64,000 nucleotides of DNA from Mactromeris polynyma (Eukaryota > Mollusca > Bivalvia > Venerida > Mactridae): positions 19,641,553 through 19,705,552 of the forward strand of contig JASFXZ010000009.1 of assembly GCA_032209605.1 (NCBI GenBank), written 5' to 3'. Made by a program: the position numbers and the translations under genes. Positions 53,401 through 63,830 of the stretch are shown here, in pieces; position 1 is the stretch's first letter; every line of letters begins with the position of its first letter. A model generated the notes under the pieces. That model was given only the letters and a program-made list of their open reading frames with translations, made no database searches and was not told the DNA's origin.

Positions 53401-56001
53401 ATCAGCTCACTAGGCAAAAGAACATTCTTAAATTCCACGTAAGTTATCCAATGTGACATGGTTCATGTACTTTGAATAGTGTAGTTGCCTCGTGCTTAAA
53501 ATTCTATTTTTTTATCACACGCGCAAATTTTGCTTACTAACGCGAAAGTAAAAGGCAAAACACAGACACACACATTAACACGGGTACATAATAATGTTCA
53601 ATCTAAAAATAAATAACTGTACAGTGTACTCATCACAGTAACACGAATCTGCGCATGGCGTGACGTCATGAATTCAGTGACGAAGTTTTGACATCTATTA
53701 ACTGAAATAATTCTAAAACTTTATTCCACGTGCGTATTAAAACAGGCTGATGGTAATATAAACGTTTTTTTCCGTACGGCAATGATTTTACGGGGTCTTT
53801 AAAATGGATTACATACATAACAAAGTGAGTGTTTACACATTTGAACCCAGATTTAAATTATGCGATGTGTTTTTGTTTGACATTTTCATTCTCTCAATGA
53901 GTATAAAAGCGGGCGAGTCGGCACACAAATTACATCTTGCATATTTCTTCTCGGGACATCGTAATGTAAAAACTCAGTGACATCAAAGGCCTGCAAGCAG
54001 ACTAGACGACACCTGCAAGCAGACTAGACGATACCTGCAAGCAGACTAGACGACACCTGCAAGCAGACTAGACGACACCTGCAAGCAGACTAGACGACAC
54101 CTGCAAGCAGACTAGACGACACCTGCAAGCAGACTAGACGACACCTGCAAGCAGACTAGACGACACCTGCAAGCAGACTAGACACTGTCCAAACTACACT
54201 TATTAAGCATAAGAAGGACTATAATTTGGTAGTGAATCATTCAATCATGGAAGACATGGATGATTTGTGCGACATACACTAGACAAAGAAACTTTTCCTA
54301 TAAAGTTTGGTAGGAATCCAAATACGAGATTTAAGAGGGCGGACAAACTTTGATTCAGACAGGCAAACAGATGGAAAAGCAGACTGAATAGAAATGTTCA
54401 AAACAAAAATGCCCCATTATTCAATAATGCTTGCTAACTTGAGAATTTAGTCTCGTGGCTTATTAACCCTTTTAATTATATCCTTAACCATTCATCAAAT
54501 CACCCTGAGAGGCTGAAAATATCCTGAAACCTTTAAATATCCTGAATCATTTATCACATTACGCCGAGACGCTGAAAATGCCTTTTAAAGGTACATAGCC
54601 ACATTTTTTGGACAAAATATTCTTAGTCAGAAATATGAGAAAATTGGTGATGTACTTAACAACACTGTATTATCACTATTTTCAAAAACCATGAATACAG
54701 TATTTTCTTTCCTGACCTACGTCCAAATAAGTGCTAACATAATAAATATACTTGTATCAGATTCGCGTTGTGCAGTACAAGGATAAAATCTATGGAAAGT
54801 TTAATCACTATGTTTAATAGTAACTATGTCTGCATGAAGGCATTAACGTGTCATTTTCTCAAAATTATTAATTAGCATATTTTGATAGGAAATTAGACTA
54901 TCTACCTTTAAAAGAGTAAATCAAAGATTTGATGCATAACAATTGGAATTAGTTCATTATAACAATACATAGAGGATCTTACATGAGTGGTCAATTCGAG
55001 TCGTCTAAAAACAATAAAAACGACCCTTTGCTGAGTTTTTATCAGTTTTAGATGAAAATAAATTCAATAAAAATGAACACAAATATAAGATTCTATTTAT
55101 GACATAACAGCAAAATCAAAACATAACCTTAGTTACATCCTATATGTGCCAGCAAAGTATGGACGCCACAAACATTAGTTTTATTTTTCAACCACAAGAT
55201 ACGAGTTCAAATGATTGTATCACAAATCATATTCAAACTAACAGTACAATCATTTTCAATGAAATAAAATGTCATTCTTCGTACAAAATAACTCTTTAAA
55301 TATTTAACAATGTCCACATCATTTGAGTATGTCTACATCACACTTCTGAAGACACACATGTGAGTTGTTATTTTGGAAATAATATTTGGGTGTTTAGTTA
55401 TTACCACTCTGTATGTTATGTTATAATGACATTTATTAGATTTGCATCAAACTCTTGAAATACCAATACCAGTCCTGAGTTCAGTTACAGCTAACAATGG
55501 CAAACATTACAAAACTGTTTTGTTTTGTATCCCTGATCCACTGTATCTCATTCACTGCACACGGGGAACCGAATTGCAAACGTTATGAAACGTTAGCGAC
55601 AAACACCATTACTAAATGCAGGGTAGTTATCCATCAGCAGCAGATGATCTGAACAAAATATTAACAAGAGATGTTTGTAAAACATTATGCCCCCTCATGG
55701 TTCTGTTATTGATCGGAAACGGTTTGTGAACAATTGATCCCTGTGACCTTGACCTTTGACCAGTGACCCCAAATGAATAGGGTTCCTCTGCTAACCAAAA
55801 TGAATGTGTGAACCGATTTAAGGAGATAGGTCAAGGGGTTCTCGAGTTACTGATCAGAAACAAGGGGGGGGGGGGGGGGCATTAATATTTACCTTAACTT
55901 TGTAGTGTTAACCAGCATCAGTTTAGTCTGATGTTGCATCAGTGAGAACTCCTGGTCGACACACCCAACAAACACATGGTTCTGAAACATCTCACGGAGA
56001 C
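44275..56001 (-). CDS. MLH1: DNA mismatch repair protein MLH1, 3' half (join of 55893-56001, 52508-52571, 47831-47995, 46917-47009, 46085-46201, 44275-44436)
   Basis: MLH1 is the MutL homologue that dimerises through its C-terminal domain with PMS2, PMS1 or MLH3 and acts in the nucleus in mismatch repair and meiotic crossing-over. Six exons joined in one frame encode the C-terminal dimerisation domain, from [15 protein letters not shown] to the end [11 protein letters not shown]. The conserved last residues FERC are present; in yeast the terminal Cys of Mlh1 contributes to the partner's endonuclease site. Exon lengths 109, 64, 165, 93, 117 and 162 bases match, as I recall them, human exons 14-17 exactly and 18-19 closely. 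The N-terminal ATPase exons are not in the window and must lie beyond its right end. No break is seen. Confidence 0.96.
45140..45800. repeat. Bivalve-type interspersed repeats (gaccttgaccttcgg, caagtttgatgtcaa units)
   Basis: Degenerate units of about 110-130 bases containing gaccttgacctt, aaaagcaatccaaagcgagc, ctctccaaatgtacttac and caccaagtttgatgtcaat occur at least three times. The unit is followed by a second kind, tgtgacagtgacccaacaggtacaag (three times). The right breakpoint of the tandem duplication falls in this array. It lies in MLH1 intron 18. Confidence 0.75.
46085..46201 (-). CDS. MLH1: MLH1, equivalent of exon 18
   Basis: 117 bases between acceptor gaattcag and donor AAG-GTAAAT, phase 0. 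It encodes [39 protein letters not shown]. The start VNWDEEK-CF is a conserved part of the MLH1 C-terminal domain. Confidence 0.93.
46917..47009 (-). CDS. MLH1: MLH1, equivalent of exon 17
   Basis: 93 bases, acceptor gatttcag, donor GAG-GTATAT, phase 0. It encodes [20 protein letters not shown] and [11 protein letters not shown], the conserved LP-LLDNY-P-L-GLP block of MLH1. Confidence 0.94.
47831..47995 (-). CDS. MLH1: MLH1, equivalent of exon 16
   Basis: 165 bases, acceptor catctacccag, donor CAG-GTGGGT, phase 0. It encodes [40 protein letters not shown] and [15 protein letters not shown]. The blocks EPAP-DLAM-ALD, ESGW-DGPKE-LA-YIV and ML-DYFS-EID are diagnostic of MLH1. Confidence 0.96.
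48567..49055. mobile_element. pogo/Tigger-like MITE, 489 bp
   Basis: Left end cagtggaatacacttataac after TA, right end ttataagcgtgttccattg in inverted orientation. The inside has more pieces of the kind ttataac/gttataa and ggatataacg. No transposase frame. It lies in MLH1 intron 15. Confidence 0.7.
50150..50205. repeat. (CAGA)n simple repeat with cgga variants
   Basis: An uninterrupted run of acagacagacagacggacag type units, about 50 bases, in MLH1 intron 15. Confidence 0.9.
50440..51950. repeat. 25-bp minisatellite, about 60 units
   Basis: Unit gacagctctacttctaacca followed by ataat. Variant units (ataacagctttact) at 50561, 50711, 50936 and 51086 are 150, 225 and 150 bases apart, so a block of 375 bases (15 units) is itself repeated. 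The right end (after about 51290) is more diverged (tacatctaac, tatatctaac). It lies in MLH1 intron 15. Confidence 0.95.
52508..52571 (-). CDS. MLH1: MLH1, equivalent of exon 15
   Basis: 64 bases with acceptor ctttttcag. The first base completes a Ser codon split over intron 14. It encodes [20 protein letters not shown] and S, matching the MLH1 block EELFYQ-LI-DF-NFG-LRLS. The donor TCG-GTTTGT is weaker than the others but is the only one that keeps frame with exon 16. Confidence 0.92.
52905..53110. repeat. Bivalve-type interspersed repeat (tgaccttgacctttgacccc)
   Basis: Contains cctgtgaccttgacctttga, aaaggtcaaggg-attctcgag and gacggacggcgactgac, an arrangement seen again at 55690-55880. It lies in MLH1 intron 14. 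Confidence 0.7.
53288..53331. repeat. Small hairpin (attaagagaccac ... gtggtctcttaat)
   Basis: Thirteen-base perfect arms around 18 bases. The words are related to those of the pogo-like MITE at 13115 (aagaccacc, gtggtctta), so it may be a short fragment of that family. Confidence 0.6.
53991..54183. repeat. 22-bp tandem repeat, about 9 units
   Basis: Unit ctgcaagcagactagacgac plus ac, nearly identical throughout (one unit has cgatac). It lies in MLH1 intron 14. Confidence 0.92.
54190..55480. other. MLH1 intron 14, no further feature recognised
   Basis: AT-rich intronic sequence. No coding exon, tRNA-like unit or clear repeat structure was found. Confidence 0.4.
55487..55625. mobile_element. 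MITE family with gttcagttac ends, copy 3
   Basis: Shares gagttcagttacagctaaca, gtatccctgatccac and cacacggggaaccgaattgc with the elements at 21731-21952 and 41284-41435. The inverted end is poorly kept. Confidence 0.6.
55690..55885. repeat. Bivalve-type interspersed repeat ending in a 16-G run
   Basis: Contains tgtgaccttgacctttgacc and ggtcaaggggttctcgagtt, like 52905-53110, and ends in an unbroken run of 16 G at 55864-55879, just after the donor of the exon at 55893 in transcription order. Confidence 0.7.
55893..56001 (-). CDS. MLH1: MLH1, equivalent of exon 14
   Basis: 109 bases, acceptor tactttcag, donor AAG-GTAAAT. Entered in phase 1 (G|GT). It encodes [36 protein letters not shown] and the first two bases of a Ser codon. 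LREM-NH-FVGCV and QHQTKL-L-NTTKLS are diagnostic of MLH1. The preceding exon (13) was not found in the window. Confidence 0.95.
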
Positions 56002-56004
56002 CTG

Positions 56005-57760
56005 AAAGTAATGTGTAACTTAGTACAATCTTACAGTTTAACATTTCATACAGGCAGTTAATGTTGAAACCACATCAAAGCCAGATTTTTCATTTTGACA
56101 TTTAGGCAATTTTGCAACAGGATGTATAATATATGGGTGCATTTCATCAAAAGTCCTAGGTGCGCTTTTCACTCCTAAGAACACTTTCGCACTTAAGCCA
56201 ATATAAGCATGTTTTGTTACATGAATTTAAAAAACAAGATTCAACCAGATTTTAGTTTAATCTTAAAGAATATGGAATATTAAAGATATTTACACATCAA
56301 AATGTCTGAAACATAGTGAGCAAACATGACTTATTCCTTCTCTCCTATCTTTTCATACTTTTTTATGAAACGCAGCCAATACTTATTGTTTATAGGAGTA
56401 AGTAAATGTTGCTTTTGACTATTATTATCGTATTATGTGGAGCATTAGGTATAATGACCCATATTGATATATCTTTAGCTGAAAAATCTGGCTGACAATC
56501 AATTCTACTCTTGAATTTACATTAAACAGTTCACCTAAGAAACATTAAAATCAAATATTTGTGCAGAAAATCATCACCAAAAGTACTTGGTTGAGGTCAG
56601 ACGGACATAGCAACTGACTACAAAATATACTCTATGGAAAATCTACTAAAATGCCTGGCAGTTAGTAGTCATGCATTTCAACAAAACAAATGACATAACA
56701 GGTTGACAACACTTTTTACCATCAGTATGGTACTAATATGTGTGCATAAGTAAAACACTTCGAGGCAGAATGCCGAGGTTTTCAAGAACAAGGTAACATG
56801 CTGTTGATCCACAATTTATCAAAATTCAGTTTGATAGGGTAATGTCACACAAACAATTTTGAAGCAATGGCCCCTAGGAAGCAGCTAATACCTTTATTAT
56901 AGAATTTTATGATGAATTTATTACAGAGACACAGACTGCTGTATGACCATACACAAACAGCCAGCACATCTGTATAACCAAACACCAGACTGACGGCAAA
57001 CATTTTGTGTCATAAATATCCAGTTTTCAATCTCCAGTGATATTTTCATCAGCTGCCAACATTATTGTACAAACAAAATACAGTATTAATCATATTGTGT
57101 AATATAAACACGCTTTCAAGCTAGACCCATTTAATTTCAGAGCCTATATTACATCTGGTGGTGCCAAGTTTGCACATTTTGAAGATAGCATAATGCATTG
57201 CGTACTTTGAGCATTAAACTATAAAGTTACAGATTGTCATTAACTACCCAAAGGGGAGCATGCAGCCACCACTTTGTCTGTCCGTGTATTATTGCGTCAC
57301 CTGTTGTGAAATTCAGGCAAGCCACAATGTATTTTTTATCGCTTAACTTAATAACATTTCAGCTAAATTAAAAAAAACATTATACATGTGAATTGAAGCA
57401 CTGCATAATGATTGTCCATCTTCATTTAAGTCAGCATTATCATTAAGCTAACTTTTTAAATTTGCAACAGAATTGTTACGTTTTATCAGATTTCTCCAAT
57501 ACTTACATGTACAAATTTATCTTGAACTAGACCCTATTTCTAAGCACATGTTTTTTCAGGAAAAGATGCCATCAATAGAACATTCTGAAATTGTTCATTC
57601 TTATTTCTCATTTGAGGCAATATGTTGAAGTTTTTTGAGTACCATAAAGTAACAGATTGGGAAAATTTGCCATGACATGGCTCATTAATTTATTGTATTA
57701 GTACAAATTGCACTCAATGTTTCTCACACTGATTTGTTTTCAAATCAGAATTTGAACCAA
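56005..57760. other. MLH1 intron 13 (part), no further feature recognised
   Basis: AT-rich sequence. I looked on the minus strand for the next MLH1 exon upstream and did not find it here. Confidence 0.4.
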
Positions 57761-57765
57761 AGTAA

Positions 57766-57984
57766 GGCCAAACAAATAAATAAGTGTGGTTCCAGTCACA
57801 TGCCTTTTTGGTTTTTGGTTATTAACGACTATAATGTAGTGTCGTTGTCGTCGCGCGCAACAGAGTTTCATATGGGACCCACTTTTACTCTTTTTTTTTT
57901 GATATTGAATAAAAAAGTTAGGGTCAGCGGGAAAAAATAAGGTCGGTCGGGAAAGGGGAACCCCACTTTTTTTTTGTTTTGGCC
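57766..57984. mobile_element. MITE-like element with ggccaaacaaa ends
   Basis: Left end ggccaaacaaataaataagt and gtggttcc, right end in inverted orientation ggaaccccac, a T-run and gttttggcc. The arms differ mainly in A-run length. No coding frame. It lies in MLH1 intron 13. Confidence 0.6.
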
Positions 57985-59399
57985 TAAATGAAATTGACAA
58001 AAGAGGGAGACATAATGACAGTGTTATAGTCCAGAAAAGATGTTTTAGACACAATTGTTTGTGTGTTTGACCTCCAAGTGTGACCTTGACCTTTGAGCTA
58101 CGGACACAGTTCTTGTTAACATTGATGCCAAGTTATTTGAAAAAAAAACCCACCTGGATCTTACATAAGGAAGTTACATGGGACTTACACATGTCACACC
58201 ATCTCGTCATGGTGAACATTTGAACCATGTAATTTGAAAATCGCCCAATAAATGACAAAATAATGGCCCAGACAAAACTTAATCCAGACGGAAGCATGAA
58301 CAGATGGACACATGCACATACACTGAACCGTCCAAATGACGACTATGTCAAGCTTACTGCAAGGGGACAAGACAAAAAAGGATATTTGTGTGATTTTAGG
58401 GGTAAACATCAAGTCCTTATAATAAACACAAAAACTCAGCATTGTGCATCTTCACATGCCACAATAGTCCGCGAGTGGAATTCTAAGTGGATTCGAACCC
58501 ATTCCGCTAACAGTGCAACCCTATGTTCAGCCCCTGTAATTGGTTGGACTAACTTGGCAGATGACTGATCTCTCAAGCTTACCAACCACATATACAACCA
58601 GGTTTAAGTCTGTTGACAGAGGAGGCTTACTCACTCTTTGATAAGTAATTGAGAAGTAATTGTTTTTCTGTTTTCAATAACAGTAACATCAACCTTGACA
58701 TATATGTGTGTAATTGTCTGAAACAGCATATTTAAGCTTTAAATAGTCTGGCTTTCATCGATGTGATCAGCAGAGCACGAAATGAAAAAACCCACATTGT
58801 AAAACAATGATGTAGTACTTTTGACTTCAAAATAAATAAATCATGAAAATAAATCATTATCACTATGAAATGATGTCATTAGTAGAGACCAAAGCATAAA
58901 TACTTCATACTATTGGAAAAATAAATCAGACAACAATGAAACATTTCTGATTATTTAAAAAAAAGACAAAACATTACACACTATTTCACAATTTATGGTG
59001 ACAAGGTCATCTGAATATTCAAATCTCCTTTATATTCAACCAACTGATGAAGGAAAGCAATGACACAAGCCGGCTAGGAGTACTAATTCAAATAAAAGTT
59101 CAAGGTTGCAAGTTAGCAAATTAAAGGTTTTTTAGGGTGATTAGTGTAAACATAATGAGCCAATAAAGGCTTATCTTGACTATCAAATTTAATGGATTGA
59201 TGCGGCAGAGATACGGTGGTTGTGCACCTGTCGCCACGGGGATGACAGTATCTTGCCTAGCCAATCAGAGTCTTCCTTCTCAAAACACTCAAGATGATAT
59301 ATATTATGCAACAAATACTCATAAGGCTGCAGTTTTCACACAATACCAATGTAATCCAAGAGGATTTTCAATTATTTAATTGACATTGTGTCCTACTTT

Positions 59400-60030
59400 T
59401 CAGCCCCACATGATCCATTTTATTAAGACAAACATTCTGATTAAGTTTTAAGAAGTTCAGGTAGAAAATGCAGCCTCCCGAGAATCCACAAAGATTTTCC
59501 ATATTTGACTATTGACCTAGTTTTTCATCCCAGATGACCTAGCTTCAATCTTGACCTAGATTTTATTAAAGAAAACATTTTGACCATGTCGCATGTAGAT
59601 AAAGTAAAAATGTGACCTCTGGAGTGTTTTACTATAGTGACCTAGTTTCCTAGTTTTTGACCCCACATGACCCAGTTTCAAACTTGGCCCAGATTTCATC
59701 GAGACAAACATTATGACCATGTCTGGTGTAAATCAAGTCACAAATGTGACATCTGGAGTGTTAACAAGGTTTTACTATAATTTGACTGTGACCTAGTGTT
59801 TGACCCCTAGATGACCCAGTTTCGAATTTGGTCTAGATTTCATTGAGGCAAACATTCTGACCATGTTTCATATAAATCAAGTAAAAATGTGACCTGGAGT
59901 GTTAACAAGGTTTTACTATAATTGGACCTTAAGTGACCTAGTTTTTTAGCTCATATGACCCTGTTTCAAACTAGCCTAGATTTCATTGAGACAAACATTC
60001 CATACAGATCAGGTTAAAAGATGTTACACA
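59400..60030. repeat. Degenerate tandem repeat, unit about 120 bp (gtgacctagtttttgacc)
   Basis: About five units, each with tgacctagttttt-gacc, atgacccagtttcaaa, ttgacctagatttcat, acaaacattctgaccatgt and gtaaaaatgtgacctctgga. The type is scattered through bivalve genomes as far as I know. It lies in MLH1 intron 13. Confidence 0.75.
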
Positions 60031-60034
60031 TAGA

Positions 60035-62110
60035 GATAACAAGCTAAATTATTGATGAAGGATACAGGGCGATCCCAATAGCTCAGAGCTCAAGTGAGCT
60101 AAAAATAAAGGCTTTAATGGATTAAAGTTTTCACAATGAAGCCTGATTGACAGTTGAAGTGTTTTGCAAACTATTGCAAGATAGTCATGACATAAGACCA
60201 ATGTGATAGTTGGAAGATTTCAGGATTAAAGGGATTTTGATAAGGAAAGGTCCCTATAAGCTCACATGCACCATATCTATCATAAAATAGTATTTTTAAA
60301 TAAACAACGGCAGAGATTCTGTTACTTATTATTTAGTACTCAGGTATATAAAATATTTTTTCTTAATTTCTTTTTAGCACAAATTTGAATATTGGTCAGT
60401 GAAAAGATAGGACTATTGGCAAGTTACCCAAAGCACTCATAAAATACTATACTTATTACATATTTAGTTTTATTTCCGCGCAAATAAAGTCCAATCAATC
60501 TCGATCCACACACAGTCTGACAGATTTGTCTATTCTATTCACCACTGATGTAACAAATATTATCTGCATCAAAAAACAAATATCTGCGCAGTGGAAAAAC
60601 CTTGATAATAAAATTTTCTGCCAGTTCAGTCTAGTCCTATCATTTTTCCTCATTCTGTTTGGTCAACAAGACAATCTCGCATTTCAGTGTAGTCATTTAC
60701 AGAGACACTGTCCAAAATTTATTATATACATTTGGCTTCATGGTCTGTATAATACCAAAGTTGGCAGCCATAAACAAGAACCCACAATCATTCCAATGTT
60801 TCGTACATACACATACAGCACCAAGCGACACATCCAAACAATAAATAACAGATAAAATGATACAGCAATCACCGAAAATCATTAATACTTGGCAATACCA
60901 CTCTGTCGGAATAAATAAGAACAATCATAACTTCCTGTAATTTCATTAGAAATAAAGTGGAACTTGCACGGACCAGTGTACACATTCCGTCGCATTATTT
61001 ACACAACCCCATAACTTGTTTTTCTCCTTTTTGAGAAAAATAACTTTAAAGTTTTACCATCTTGAGATATGGTAATTGTTGCATACGGGGTTATGGAATT
61101 GCATTTTATTAAAGTTATGTGCATTTCAGAACAATATAGGAAGTACAGATAGAAAGACAGTTTCACCAATACCAAATACTTAAAAAATCAAAAAATTGAG
61201 TTACGTTGGAAATTGGAAATACGTCGACGATTTGTCTCAGTAGAAGAGGAGCAGTTTACTCTGTAAGGTTTGAACTGATTGTGTCACAAACATCTACACG
61301 TGATAGCGGTCACTTGTAATAATCCACTGATCTTCATAGCAACTCTCCCATCTTCTTATTTAACAGGTGCTCCATTCACTATTTTTTTTACAAAACAAGT
61401 CGTATCCATGAAAATCTTGTGTTGAAAAAACAAATAAATCAACAAAAAGCTACCATTTTCTGTCGTATAGTTTTTTATTGCATGCAAAGCATTTATATAT
61501 TCACGAAAATGCAGTGGAAAGACTGACGGTGTCCAACTTCTATTTACTTTTGTGAATGGTTTAGCAGGACGTTGTACAGCGACAATATAGAGATGTGACG
61601 TCCGTGTCTGGACTATAAGCATCCCAACTTTTCACAAATGACTAATCAACTATAAAACCAACTACATTGTATAAGGTGATGGCAATATGCTCCGTTCACA
61701 CTTTTACAATTACTAATTCCCAAATGACGCCTTCAGTAGGAGCATCAAATTTGACTAGTAAACATGGTGACAAAGGAATTGATGGTAAAACGACATACTG
61801 TATCATTCCTTTTTAATGCCCCCAGGGAAGTATAGCTTTGTAAGTTTCCTCTGTCTACAGGAGGGGGGTAGATAAATGACTATTCTACATAGATGACAAG
61901 CTCAGTTTCTAAGTGGGGGTAGAACTTGTTCTTCTAGTTCAGCCTCAAGGAAAGATGTTCAGAAAAAAATGGAACAAGGCCATCTTTTTGTTTGTAGCAC
62001 CTCCACCCACAATGTTTGAGGTGTATAGAAGCAACTCATATTGTTCTTTGTTACCAGACAAAGACATCCACCATGAAAAAGGAAAAATAATTTTGTCACG
62101 CCCAATGTTG
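60035..62110. other. No gene recognised
   Basis: AT-rich sequence, most likely MLH1 intron 13. Open frames at 60526-60855, 61356-61622 and 61913-62272 show no domain and have no splice partners that I can support. Confidence 0.4.
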
Positions 62111-62119
62111 TTGGGTAGG

Positions 62120-62198
62120 CCTTTTGCCAAACAATTTCTACGAGTGGTCCTAAAGACGGCTTTTGCCAAACAATTTCTACGATTGGTCCTAAAGACGG
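62120..62198. repeat. 39-bp direct repeat, 2 units
   Basis: cttttgccaaacaatttcta and the rest of a 39-base unit occur twice with a single difference (cgagtgg/cgattgg). Confidence 0.85.
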
Positions 62199-62264
62199 CG
62201 GACACCACACATAAAAACATATTCAGATGTCACAGTACGGACTTAATCACAATAAGGGGAGAAG

Positions 62265-62345
62265 ATGTGTAAGGGGCCAGGTATCTCACCCTGTAAGCGA
62301 AAGACTCCGGGTTTGAGTCCCAGTCAGGCTGCACATTGCTTGGAC
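62265..62345 (+). mobile_element. tRNA-derived SINE head
   Basis: The text ggccaggtatctcaccctgt, aagcgaaagactcc, gggtttgagtcccagtcagg has the order of a tRNA: A-box-like part, an anticodon-arm-like part and a B-box GGGTTTGAGTCCC. The stems are degenerate. A SINE head is the best reading. Confidence 0.5.
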
Positions 62346-62349
62346 AGTC

Positions 62350-63485
62350 TAAGACGCAGTCACGCTTGCTTTGTAAATTAGATGTTAAATTTGAGGAAGA
62401 ATTTCCAGTTTCGCAGGGGTGTATGTCAAGGTATGCACATTTTTCTCACCCTCAACATGTGACACAGATAATTTGTGATACAATAACATTATCTTTGTTT
62501 GCTGGGGAATAAAAATGTGAAACAGTTTTTTGAACAAGGACTTTCAGTGGTACAGGAATGTCTTGAGAGTTGTTAAGAACCATTGACAGTATTGGTAAGC
62601 AAAGAAGAAATGCATAGCTCACACTTCTTATCTAAACCAACATTTCAAACGACTCCTTTCTATTGCAATGAAAACATGATTTTAACATGATTTTATAATT
62701 TTTCATGTCGTTATTTTTCATTTGAACAATTAGATTTTAATATATTTTGATAATATTGAAAAGAAAACACCTTTATTTCAAAGACTACTTATATTTTTAT
62801 ATAAGACAACAATGTATAATCAGTCAGGACGTGGTGTAATATTATCTTGTGTATAATCTTGGGGTACAAAATATGTAAATGCATGAAATTCAAATCAATG
62901 ACAAATTCATTAGAACAACATTTGTTGCCTAGACAAAGTCTTTGTATTGATATACATACCACAGTGACTTAATTACTTCATAATCAATTTAAATAGATGA
63001 ATATTATACATTCCCTCATTTCAAATTTATGATTCAAATAATTGCATTGTGAAATGTATTGAAAATGCATAACTCGGCAGAATGGGCCAACAGACACTGC
63101 TTTTATGCAGTTAATGCGTAAAATTCACGATCATATTTCAGATTTATTTTGTAATGCGTCTGTAACAGGAACAGAAAACAATACAATGAGCTGTAATGTA
63201 AACCTGCATGTGGTGATAACTTGAACTTCTAAAACAGATCCACATCAATTATGCCAGTAAAATCTGATATCCAACGAGACTGAGGCTGAAATTCTTCGGT
63301 ACATCTAAATTAAGAGTGATCCATTTCAGAGCACTGAAGTGCTTGTGACTATTTCAATTTCGGAATATGCCTATGGGTTGATGTAACCACTAGACTGTGT
63401 TAATGCTGTAACAGTAGACCTATCACAGCAAGGGGAATATTATATGTACCAACCAATGTAAATCTTTTTATTTGTAGTTATAAAC
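62350..63485. other. No gene recognised
   Basis: AT-rich sequence without a supported exon or repeat array. Confidence 0.4.
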
Positions 63486-63489
63486 ATTG

Positions 63490-63725
63490 CAACTATGCAC
63501 CATAAATGCATGTATTAGCACATTATAACTTATAATGCACCATATATGCATGCAGTAGCACATTATAACTATGCACCATATATGCATGCAGTAGCACATT
63601 ATAACTATGCACCATATATGCATGCAGTAGCACATTATAACTATGCACCATATATGCATGCAGTAGCACATTATAGCTATGCACCATATATGCATGCAGT
63701 AGCACATTATAACTATGCACCATAT
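63490..63725. repeat. 36-bp tandem repeat, about 6.5 units
   Basis: Unit atgcaccatatatgcatgca followed by gtagcacattataact. The unit length is a multiple of three and it has no stops in several frames, so open frames on both strands here are a by-product of the repeat and not genes. Confidence 0.95.
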
Positions 63726-63830
63726 AAGGCCGTCACGTGACTTTCAGCCTTTCCGTTTCCGCTGCAATATCTAGCAGTCGACATAATAAATTTTCAAGTA
63801 AAAATCGTCTGCATCAGCTTAAAAGAAACG

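Noticed and set aside
58485..58515. B-box-like ggattcgaacc, possible tRNA or SINE
   Set aside because: No A-box at a suitable distance and no stems; a chance match is likely.
63468..63740. Long repetitive frames on both strands (MVHSYNVLLHAY and HAVAHYNYAPYM types)
   Set aside because: They are translations of a 36-bp tandem repeat whose length is a multiple of three.
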